Source: Zestomonas carbonaria (GTDB taxonomy: Bacteria > Pseudomonadota > Gammaproteobacteria > Pseudomonadales > Pseudomonadaceae). From it: DNA of 44,398 nt. A program made the position numbers and the translations under genes. Shown in pieces: positions 8,516 through 20,500 of this stretch. Below the pieces are notes generated by a model, which worked only from the letters and a program-made list of their open reading frames with translations, was not told the origin of the DNA and searched no databases. The stretch is from assembly GCF_904061905.1 (NCBI RefSeq), contig NZ_CAJFCI010000072.1, positions 1 through 44,398 of the forward strand, read 5' to 3'. The first letter of the stretch is position 1. Each line of letters opens with the position of its first letter.

Positions 8516-11500
8516 CACGATATCCACCTGGCTGGTGGCGCTCAGGCGCGAGCGGTTGCCCGCCGCATCCCACTGCATCAGTCCCAGTTGGTAGCTGCCC
8601 GCCGCCAGGGTGCCCGAACCCAGTCCTGACCAGGTGCCGTCGGCCCCCGCCGTGACGGTGCCGAGCACCTTGTCCACGCCCTCGTCGAACTGGCCGTTGC
8701 CGTTGACGTCCCAGACCAGCGCCACCGTGGCGTTGGCTTCCGCCTTCAGGCTGTCGGCGCTGCTGAAGCTCAGGCTGGTGGCCGTGGTGATTCCGTCGCC
8801 GATGACCCCGCTGTCCTGCCCCGCCGCCAGCTTGGGCGGCAGCAGCAACTGCTGGGGCGCGGTCAGGTCGACCGTGACGCGCTGGGTCATCTCGGCGCCG
8901 ATATTGCCCGCCGCATCCCTGACATGCAGCCGGTAGTCCACCAGCGTGTCGTGATCGAAGGCTTCCGGGTGGATGAAGGACCAGCCCGTGCCGCCGCTGG
9001 CCGGCGTCACATCGCTCCAGGCGCTCCAGGTGAGACCGCCGTCGGTGCTGTAGCTGATCTCCAGCACGTCGGTATCGTCCAGGGCCGCCGTCAGGTTGCC
9101 GGTCAGCACCAGGCTTTCGTCGCGCGTGATGAAGTCGGCGTTACTGGTCTCGTTGACCGTGGCGACGCCCGCCGTGACCGCTGCCGCGGTGTCGGTGGTC
9201 AGCGCGAAGTCGGTGCCCTGCGTCGGCGCCGTGCGGTCGATGACCAACGGTCGTGGCGTGGACAGCGAGGAGACGTTGCCCGCCGTGTCGATGATCCGCG
9301 AGACCAGGGAGTAGGTTCCCTCGGCCCGGATGCCATCCACTCCCGCTCCGGCCACGCCGGCGCTGTCGGTATGGCTCCAGGCGGTGCCGCCGCTGCCCGG
9401 CTGGGTGCTGGCATCCACCCAGGTGCTGCCGCCGTCGAAGCTGATCTGGATGCGCTCGTCGTCCCGCAACGCCACGGTGGTGCCGCTGTAGGTCAGCGGC
9501 TGGACGGTGTCGTCCGCGCTGTTATCCGGCGTGGCGGGGTCGTTCAGGTCGACCTGGGCGTTGGTGATGAAGTCGTCCGACGACGCCCCGCTGTCGATGC
9601 TCAGCTCGGTGATCAGCGGCGCCGCCGAGGTGACCGAGGTGTCGATGCGCAGCGCCTGCGATGCGCTCGAACCGATGTTGCCGGCCGTGTCCACCACTCG
9701 CACCTCGATGGTGTAGCTGCCATCGGCCAGGCTGTGGGACTGGGCGTCGAACGTCCAGTCGGTGCCCGCGACCAAGGCATCGCTCCAGTCCAGTCCTGCC
9801 ACCGGCGTGCCCGTGCCGTCGAGCAGGCGGAACTGCACGCGTTCGTCCGCTGCCAGCGCCACGGTGGTGCCGGAGAAGACCAAGCTGGTGTCGTTGCTGA
9901 GGAAGTCGCTGTCGGTGCCCGGCGTCGCCACGCTGCCGCTGGTCGCGTCCACCGAGTCCAGCGAGATTGCCGTGATGGCCGGAGCCTCGGCCACCGTCGT
10001 GTCATGGACGAAGGTGGCGATACGCTGGGCGTTGGTGGCGCCGTTGCCCGCCACGTCCGTGACCGCAGCGGTAACGGTGATGGTGCCGTCGTTCAGGCCG
10101 CTGATATCCAGGCCTGCCGCGCTCCAGTCGCCATTGACGTCGATCGTGACCTCGACGGTGACGTCCGGGGTCGCGGAATCGCCATCGCCGAGGGTGAGCG
10201 TGAGGGTGCGGCCGGCGGCGTTGGTGGAGCTGCCGCTGATGGTCAGGCCGCCCTGCTCCACGCCGTTGACCAGGTCGTCGCCGGAAATCGGCGTGGCGAT
10301 GGTCACGGTCGGGCGCAGCAGGTCGACCGCCACTTCGATCGTAGTGACCGGCGAGAGGTTGCCCGACAGGTCGCTCACCTGGGCGCTGAGGCTCAGCGTG
10401 CCCTCGCCGCCCGCCACCGCGCTCAGGGCATCGCGCAGGGTGGTGCTGCCATCGCTCGCGAGCGCCGTCGCCGGCAGGTTCCAGACACCGGCGGTCACCG
10501 ATGCGGTGAAGGTCAGGTCGCCGATGACGAGGGTCACCGTCCGGCCATTCTCGACGCCGCTGGTGGTGCCGCTCAGGCCTGTCAGGGTCGCCATCTCGTC
10601 GATGTTGATGACGCCATCCGCGCCGCCGATCGGCAGGTCGAAGGCGACACCCGGCAAGGCGCTGTCCTTGGTTGCCGTGACCGACGCCGGCGTTGCCGGG
10701 TTGCCCGCGGCATCGCTGACATTCGCGGTGATCATCAGCTCCCCGTCGGCCAGGCCACCCAGGTCGAGGGCGGTGGTCGACCAGGTGCCGTCGCTGCCCA
10801 CCAGGGCGCTGGCGAGTACCTGGTCGATGCCATCGCTGATCAGCAGCTCGACGGTCTGGCCGGGCTCGGCGTCGCTGGTCCCGCTCAGCACCACGCCGCC
10901 CTGCTCGGTGGCGTTGATGCGCCCGTCGCCAGCGATTGGCGTGGAGATCGCGATGGTCGGAGCGGTCAGGTCCAGGTCGAAGGTGGTACCGCTCACGTCG
11001 ACGCGGTTGCCGGCCGCGTCGAGCACCCAGGCGTCGATGGTGTTGGTTTCGCCTTCGAGCAGCAGCGCCTTGATCGCGTCGTTCAGCGGCAGCGACCAGC
11101 TTCCCTCGCCATCGCCGTCGGGATCGCTGACCGTGGCGGTATAGGTGGCCGCCGCCCCATTGATCCGCACGAACACCGTGCGGCCGTGCTCCACCCCGGT
11201 GGTGGTGCCGGTCAGCGGCGCCACGGACTCGTACTCGACCTCGTTGATGACCGCATCGCCCCAGGGCGAGATGGTCAGTTCCGGAGCCAGGCTGTCGACC
11301 GTCACGCCGGCGGTGGCGTTGCCGACGTTGCCAGCCAGGTCGCTGACGGACAGGCCGATGCTGGTCTGCGCCCGGGTGATCGGGGTGTTGTCCTGGCCAC
11401 CGGTGAGCACGCTCTTGATTTCCGGGGTGAGGGTCAGCGACCAGGTGCCGTTGCCGTCGCCATCCATGTCATCGACGGTCGCCGTGTAGGTATTGCCGCC

Positions 11501-14500
11501 GATGGTGACGGCAACGTTCCGGCCATGCTCGACGCCCACGGTGGTGCCGGTCAGGGCGCTCAGCGCGGTGAACTCGTCCAGGTTGAAGACGTTGTCGGCA
11601 CCCGCCAGGTTGTCGAGGGCGACCGTCGGTGCCAGGGTGTCCTTGACCGGGTTGGCCACGGCCTGCGCCGCCGGGTTGCCGGCGACGTCGCGGACGTTGG
11701 CGGTGACGCTCAGCGTGCCGTCGGGCAGGCCCGAGAGGTCCTGCGGCGAGGTGCTCCAGGTGCCGCTGGCGCCAACGATGGCGGTGGCGGTCACGCTCTG
11801 CGCGCCACTGCCGATGACCACCGTGACCACCTGCCCCGCTTCCGCGTTGCTGGTGCCGCTGATGACCACCGCCCCCTTCTCGGCATCGTTGATCAGGTCG
11901 TTGCCGGCGATGCCGGCATCGATGGCCAGGGTCGGCGCGACAGTATCCACGCCGACCAGCAGGCTGGCCGGGGCCAGCGGGCTGTTGCCCGCCACGTCGC
12001 GGACCGTCGCCGAGAGCGTATTGTCACCCTGCACGAAGGCGGCCTTGACCGCTGCCGTGGCGGCCAGGCTCCACGCGCCGCCGTTGGCGACCGTGGTGAA
12101 CTCGCTGCCGTTGATGGTCACGGTGACGGTCTGGCCGTTCTCCGCGTCGGTGCTGCCCCGGATCTCGCCGAGGTCGGCCAGCTCGGCGGCATTGATCAGG
12201 TTGTTGCCGTCTCCGCTGCCATCCAGCGGCGAGGTGATGGAGATCGTCGGTGCCTGGGTATCCAGTTGGACGGGACGGACGGCCTGGGCCGCCGGGTTGC
12301 CCGCCAGGTCGCGGACATCCGCACGGATCAGGTTCTCGCCCTGGTTCAGGGCGGCCTTGAGGCCGCTGGTGCTCGCCGAGGACAGGCTCCACACGCCATT
12401 GCTGACCGCCGTGGTGAAGGTGCTGCCACCGATGGTGACCGTCACGACCTGGCCATTCTCAGCCCCGGCGGCGGTCCCGCCGATGGTCAGCACGCCGGCG
12501 TATTCAAGACCATTGATGCGATCATCGCCGGCCACAGTGTCGATGGTGATGACCGGCGGCGTGCCGTCGACCAGCACCTCCCGGGTGGCGCTGGCCAGGT
12601 TGCCGGCGGCATCGCGCACGCTGGCCTGGAGCACATGGGGCCCACCCTCGCCGAGGGCCACCAGCAGCAGCGGATTGTCCGCGGCCGCCAGCGTCCAGGT
12701 GTTGGTCGCGCTGTCGACCTGGGCGATGAACTCATAGGTGCCGATGCTGACCGTCACCTCCTGCGCCTCTGCCCCCAGGCTGCTGCCCCTGATGACTAGG
12801 CTCGGGTTGCCGTTGACGTCGTACATCTCGGCCCGGTTGAGGATGCCGTCGCCCTGGGTGAAGTCGTCGATGGCGATGCTCGGCCGCAACAGGTCCACGG
12901 TCACGCTGCCGGTGACGCTCGCCTGGTTGCCGGCCTCGTCGCGGGTGCTGGCCAGGATGCTGTGCGTGCCGTTGCCGAGCAGGCTCTTCAGGGTGGTCAC
13001 GCCATCGCTGGCCAGGGCACTGGCGGCCAGGGTCCAGCCCCCGGCGCTGACGCTGGCGACGAACACATGGCCGGCGATGCTGACCTGTACCACCGGGCTG
13101 CCGCCCGCGTTGGCCACCGTCCCGCGCAGACCGCTGAAGCTCTCCAGTTCGGCGATGTTGAGGATGTTGTCGCCATTGCCGCCGTTGGCCGCATTGTCGA
13201 CCGGCGTATCCAGGCTGATGACCGGCGAGACCGTGTCGACCACCACGCTGGTGCTGGCCGTGGTGCCGTTGCCGGCCGCATCGCTGACGCTGGCGGACAG
13301 CAGGTGGCTGCCCTGGCTGGCTTGCAGCGCGGCCTTCAGACCGGCGTTGGCCGGATCGCCGAGATCGATGCTCCAGGTCCCGTCGCCCGCGACCACGGCG
13401 GTGTAGCTGCCGGCACCGTCGACACTGACGGTGACCACGCGGCCGACGGCGCCGGAGGACGTGCCGGTGATCAGGGCGAGCGAGCTCATCTCACCGTTGT
13501 TGATCACGTTGTCGCCAGCGATGGCGTCGAACGACAGGGTCGGATGGAGCGTGTCCACCTGCACCGGCTTGGTCGCCGGTACGGCCGGATTGCCAGCGGC
13601 GTCGCTGACGCTGGCGGACAGGACGATCGGCCCCTGGTTCAGGCCCAGCGCGTTGCGTACCGCCGTATCGACCGCCAGGCTCCAGACGCCACTGCTGACC
13701 ATGGTGGTGAAGCTCTGGCCGTTGATCTGCACGGTCACCGTGCGGCCGTTCGCGCCACTGGCGGTACCGCTGATGCTGGCCAGGGTCGCCAGTTCGGCGG
13801 CGTTGAGCACGTTGTCACCGGCGATGTCGTCGATGCTCAGGGCCGGCGCCTGGGTATCCAGGCTCAGCACGGCACTGGTGCTGGCCGGATTGCCGGCGCG
13901 GTCGCTGACGCTGGCGACCAGGTCGTTGACGCCCTGGGCGAGCAGCGCCTTCAGCTCATCGGGAGCGGCCAGGCTCCAGCTTCCATCGCCCTGGACCTGC
14001 GTCGAGAAGGTTGTGGAGCCGCCGTTGACGCTGATCGTCACGGCCTGCCCCGCCTCGGCGGTGCTATGGCCGCGCAGCGTCAGGCTGGCGAACTCGCCGG
14101 CGTTGACCACGCCATCGCCGTTGGCGTCGCCGCCATGCGGCGTGTCTATGGTGATCGACGGGGCACTGTTGTCCAGGCTGAAGCTGCCGCTGCTGCTGGC
14201 GCCGTTGCCGGCCAGGTCGGTCACACTGGCGGTCACCTGGTTGGCGCCCTGGGCGAGTGCCGCCTTCATCGTGTCGTTCAGCGTCAGGCTCCAGCTATCG
14301 CCGGTGACGTTGGCCGCGTAGCTGCTGCTGCCGATGGTCACGGTCACCGGCCGACCGGTCGCGCCGCTGGTGGTACCGCCGAGGGTCAGCACGCCGGCGT
14401 ACTCGCTGCCGTTCACCACGCCGTCGCCATTGCTGTCGCCGCCGATCGGCAGGGTGATGCTGACCGTCGGTGCCGAGGTGTCCACCGTCACCGCCTGGGT

Positions 14501-17500
14501 GGCGGTCGCGCTGTTGCCGGCCGCGTCGCTGACGCTGGCGACGACGTTGTAGCTGCCGCCGTTGGCCAGGACGTTGGCGACGCTGATGGTGCCGGTGCTG
14601 TCCAGGGTGCCGAGGGCCAGCGTCCAGGTGTTGCCGTTGACGCTGGCGCTGAACTCATGGCCGCCGATGGTGACCTTCACCGGCAGGCCGGAGGCCTCGG
14701 TGGTGGTCCCGCCGAGTTCTACCAGGGCGGCCTTCTCCAGGCTGTTGAGCAGCCCGTCGCCGCCGGTGAAATCGTTGATGGCGATACCCGGCGCGGTGCT
14801 GTCGACGTACAGGCTGAGCTCGTTGCTGGTCGCCTGGTTGCCCGCCGCATCGGAGACCATCGCCACCACCGTGTGGCTGCCGTCGCTGAACACCTGGCCC
14901 TTGATGGTGCTGATGTCCAGCGTCCAGCTATTGCCCGTGACCACCGCGCCGGTATAGGCCACGCCGTCGATGATGACGGTCACCGGACGCCCATCGGCGC
15001 CGCTGGTGGTGCCGCTGATGCTGTTCAGGTTGAGGAACTCGGTGGCATTGATGATCGCGTCGCCGTTGGCATCGGCCGCCAGCGGCGAGGTGATGGCGAT
15101 GCTCGGTGCCAGGGTGTCGATCGTCAGGGAGCGGTTGGCGGTCGCGGTATTGCCGATGCCGTCGTCCACCGTGGCCACGATGGGCTTGGCGCCCTGGGTA
15201 AGCAGGTAATTGCGGATGTCGCTGTTCACTTCCAGGGTCCAGCTATCGCCGCTGACCTGGGCGTCGTAGACCACGCCGTTGATGGTGACCTTCACCGGCT
15301 TGCCGGTCGCGCCGCTGGTGGTCCCGCTGATCTCGGTCAGGTTGCCCATTTCCACGGCGTTGACCACATCGTCCCCGCCGACGGGATTGATGGCGATCGC
15401 CGGCAAGGCGGTGTTCACCAGCACGCTGGTGCTGGCGCTGGCCGGGTTGCCCGCCGCGTCGTGCACGGTGGCGGTCAGGGTATAGCCGCCATTGGCGGAG
15501 AGCAGCGCCTTGATCTCCGGCGTCAGCGCCAGCACCCAGGTGTTGCCGCTGACCACCGCATCGAAGCTCGACACGCCGAGGGTGACGGTGACCGGACGCC
15601 CGTCGGCGCCGCTGGTGGTGCCCCGGACTTCGTTCCACAGGGCCAGTTCGCCGGCGTTGATCACGCCGTCGCCGCCGGTGAAGTCGCTGATGGTGATAAT
15701 CGGTTGCTGGGTATCGATCTGCAGGCTGCTGCTGGCGCTCATGGTGTTGCCGGCAACGTCGCTGACCGTGGCGATGATGCCGTGGCTGCCCTGGGCCAGG
15801 GTTTCCTTGAGCGCCGACACGTCCAGTGTCCAGGTGTTGCCGGCCACGACGGCGTTATGGTCCACGCCGTCGATGGAAACGACGACTGGCCGGTCCGGCG
15901 CCCCCGTCGTGGTGCCACTGATCAGACTCCAGGAAGCCATCTCGACGATGTTGACCACATTGTCGCCGGCGATGGTGTCGATGGAGATGGTTGGCGCGAC
16001 GCTGTCCAGTACGACGCTGCGATTGGCACTGGCCGCATTTCCGGCCGAATCGCTGACCGTGGCGGTGACGCTGTTCGGGCCCTCGACCAGGGCCACCTTC
16101 ACCTCGGCGGTCACGTCCAGGCTCCAGTTGCCCCCCTCGACGGTGGCGCTGAAGGTCTGGCCATTGATCGTCACGCTGACCGGCCGACCATCGCTGCCGC
16201 TGGTAGTGCCGGTAATCCGGTTCAGTTCCGCCAGTTCGGTGCCACTGAGGTAGCCATCGCCGTTGCTGAAGTCGTCGATGGCGATGACGGGCACCTCCTG
16301 ATCCACCACGAAGCCACGGCTATCCGTGGCCCGGTTGCCCGCCGAGTCGGACACGGAGGCGATGACTTCCTGCATGCCATTGCCAAGGCTGGCCTTGATC
16401 TGCGGCGTCAGCGCCAGGCTCCAGGTATTGCCCGCCACCGTCGCGGCATAGTCCTGCCCCGCGATGGTCACCGTCACCGGCAAGCCCGCCGCACCGCTGG
16501 TGGTACCGCCGATGCTGGTCAGGTTGGCCAGCTCGTTGGCGTTGAGCACGCTATCGCCGCCGCTGAAATCGTTGATGGCGATGGTCGGGGCGCTGGCGTC
16601 GACGCTGATGTCCTTGCTCGCCGACACGCCGTTGCCGGCCAGGTCGCTGACCCGTGCCACGATGCTGTGACTGCCGTCGGTCAGCGCCGCCTTCATCGCC
16701 GCGTCCAGCGCCAGGGTCCAGGTGTTGCCCTCGACCGTCGCCGCGTAGTCGATTCCGTCGATGCTCACCGTCACCGGCCGGCCCGCCGCACCCGTGGTGG
16801 TGCCGCTCAGGCTGCCCAGGGCCGACAGCTCGGCGGCGTTGACCACGTTGTCGCCGGCCACGTCGTTGATGCCGATGGTCGGTGCGCTCAGGTCCACCGT
16901 CACCTCGCGCGAGGCGCTGGCCGGGTTGCCGGCCGCGTCACTGACGCTGGCCTGGACGCTGCGCCCCCCCTCCACGCCCAGCGCCGCCTTCAACTCGCTG
17001 GTCAAAGCCAGGGTCCAGGTGTTGCCGCTGACCACGGCGCTGGCCGTGATCCCACCGATGGTCACCGTCACCGGCTGGCCGGACGCACCGGTGGTCACCC
17101 CGCTGATGCTCTCCAACGCCGCCAATTCGGCAGCGCCCAGCAGGCCATCGCTGCCACTGAAGTCGTTGATGGCGATGGTCGGCGCGACGCTGTCCAGCGT
17201 CATGGCGAGCGAAGTGCTGGCGCTGTTGCCCGCCGGGTCGCTGACCAGGGCGGAGACCAGGTTCTCGCCCTGTTGCAGGGCCGCCTTGATCTCCGGCGTC
17301 AGGATCAGGCTCCAGCTATCGCCGTTGACGCTGGCCGCGTAGCTGTTGCCACCGATGGTCACGGTCACCGGCTGGCCGCTGGCGCCCGTGGTGGTGCCGC
17401 CGAGGACGCTCAGGGTCGCCAGCTCGTTGGCGTTGACCACGTTGTCGCCGGCGATCGGGCCGAGGATGGCGATGGTCGGCAGGCCGGTGTCCAGCAGCAC

Positions 17501-20500
17501 CGGCAGGCTGCCGGATGCGCCGTTGCCGGCGCTGTCGGTCACCGAGGCGAGGATGGTGTTGCCACCCTGCACGAAGGCGCTGCGCACTTCGTCGCTGACC
17601 GCCAGGCTCCAGGTGTCGCCGTTCACCGAGGCGGTGAAGTTCTGGCCGTTGATGGTCACGATCACCGGCCGCCCGCTGGCGCCCGTGGTGCTGCCGCCGA
17701 GGCTGGTCAGCGCGACCAGTTCCGCCGCGTTGATCACGTTGTCGCCGGCGACCGGGCCATCGATGGCGATGGTCGGCACGCTGGTGTCCACCGTCACGCT
17801 GGCCACGCTGCTCGCCGGGTTGCCCGCGCGGTCGCTGACGCTGGCCAGGATCTCGTTGACGCCCTGCGCCAGCGCCGCCTTGACCGTCGGCGTCATGGCC
17901 AGCGTCCAGGTGTCGCCCGTCACCGTGGCGGCGAAGACCTGGCCGTTGATGGTCACGCCCACCGGCCGGCCGGTCGCGCCACTGGTGGTGCCGCTCAGGC
18001 TGCCCAGCGCGGCCAGCTCCACCGCGTTGATCACGTTGTCGCCGGCGACCGGGCCATCGATGGCGATGGCCGGTGCCTGGCCGTCCACTTCCAGCATGGT
18101 CTGCGCGCTGGCGCTGTTGCCCGCCCGGTCGCTCACCGTGGCGGTGATGTCGTGGCTGCCGTTGCCCAGGGCCGCCTTCAGCGCCGCGCTGGCCGCCAGG
18201 GTCCAGATGCCGCCGGCTTCCACCTGGGTGGTGAAATTGCTGCCGCCGACGCTGACGGTGACGGTCTGCCCCGCTTCCGCCGTGGTGGTGCCGCCGATGC
18301 CGCCCAGGGAGTCCAGTTCGTCGGCGTTGAGGATGTTGTCCCCGCCGATGGCGTCGATGGTGATACCCGGCGCCTGGCTATCGAGGGTGGCCGATACCGA
18401 GGCATTGGCCGGATTGCCCGCCGCGTCGCTGACCTGCGCCATGACCGTGTTGGCGCCCTCGGCGAAGGCCGCCCGCACCGCCGGCGTCACGGCCAGGCTC
18501 CAGGTGTCGCCGGTCACCGTGGCCGCGAAGCCCTGGCCATTGACGGTCACCGTCACTGGCTGCCCGGTGGCACCCGTGGTGCTGCCGCCCAGGCTGGCCA
18601 GGGCGGCCAGCTCGTCGGCGTTGAGCACGCCGTCGCCGCCGCTGAAATCGCTGATGGCGATGGTCGGTGCGCTGGTGTCGACGCTCACCGGACGCGAGGT
18701 CACCGCGACGTTGCCCGCCACATCGGACACCTCGGCGCTGATGGACTGCACGCCTTGCGCGCCCAGCAGAGCACGGATGGCATCGGTGACCTCCAGCGTC
18801 CAGGTGCCGCCGCTGACCACCGCATCGAAGCTCTGCCCGGCGACCGTGACGCTGACCGGCCGGCCAGTGGCCCCGCTGGTGGTGCCGGTGATGGCGGTCA
18901 GGCTGGCCAGTTCGGCCGCGTTGATGACGTCGTCGCCCGCCACCACATCGATGGAGATGCCCGGCAGCACACTGTCCAGGGCGATGTCGCGATTCGCATT
19001 GGCGACATTGCCGGCGGCATCCGACACGGAGGCCCTGACGGTATTCCCGCCTTGCTGAAGCGCCGCCTTCATCTCGGCGCTCAGCAGGAGCGACCAGCTA
19101 TCGCCGGTCACACTGGCGTTGTACTGCACGCCATTGATGCTGACGACGACGGGCCGGCCGGTGGCGCCGCTGGTATGCCCCGACAGGGCGGTCAGCGAAG
19201 CCAGCTCCATGGCGCTGATCAGGTCGTCGCCGGCCACCGGGTCGATCGAGATGCCCGGCAGCGTCGAGTCCAGCACCAGCAGGCTGCTGGTGCTGGCCGG
19301 GTTGCCCGCATGGTCGGAGACCGTCGCGCTGACCGTGTTATCGCCCTGCTGCAGCGCGTTCTTGATGGCCGTGGTGACCGTCAGGCTCCAGTTGTCGCCA
19401 TTCACCACGGCGCTGTGGTTCTGGCCACCGATGTTGACGATGACCGGCCGGTTGTTGGCACCGACGGTCGTGCCGCTGATGGTGGTCAGCATCGACAGCT
19501 CTTCCGCGTTCAGCACGTTGTCGCCGCCGATGGTATCGATGCCGATTTCCGGCAGGCTGCCGCCCTGCCCCGCATGCACCAGGATGCTGGCGCTGCTCGA
19601 TGCCAGGTTGCCGGCCGCGTCGCGCACACTGGCGACGATCATGTGGCTGCCGTCATTCAGCAGTTGCTTGGCCGCCTCGCTGAGCGTGAGGCTCCAGGTG
19701 TCGCCGGTCACCACCGCGGTGAACGTGGTGCCACCGATATTGACCAGCACCTGCCGATCCGTCGCCCCGGAGGTCGAACCCGTCAGCACGAAGAGGCCGG
19801 CCAGCTCCTGAGCGTTGACGATGTTGTCGCCGGCAATCGGCGTGTCGATGCGGATGCTGGGAGCGATGCTGTCGACCAGCACGGAACGCTCGGCGCTCGC
19901 CTCGTTGCCGGCCGGGTCCTTCACGCTCGCCGTGACCCGGTGCGCCCCATTGGTGAGCGTCGCGCGGATCTCGGGAGTCAGGGTCAGGCTCCAGCTCTGG
20001 CCCTCGACCCTGGCCTGGTATGCCGTGCCGTCGATCCGTACCGTCACCGGCTGCCCATCGGCCCCCGACACCGTGCCGACGATTGCGGCAAGGCCGGCGA
20101 GCTCTTCGGCATTGATCACATCGTCGCCGGCGATGCTGTCGATGCCGATCGACGGCGCGGCGGTATCGACATCGAACACCCGGCTGGCGACCGCCTCGCC
20201 GCCCATCGAGTTGCTGACGCGGGCAGTGACGGTGTTCGCACCCTCGCGGATGCCGGCCTTGATCTGCGACGTGAGCGCCAGCGCCCAGATGTCGCCGGTC
20301 ACCACCGCGTCGTGGTCGACGCCATTGATGGACACCACGACCGGCTGGTCGGTGGCCTCGGTCGTCCAACCCGTCAGCTCGCTCAGGGCGGCCAGTTCGG
20401 CGCCATTGACGACGTCGTCGCCCGCCACCGCATCGATGACGATGGTCGGGTTCAGCTCGCTCGCCAACACGTACTGGAATGGCCGGGAGGCCTGGGCCTG

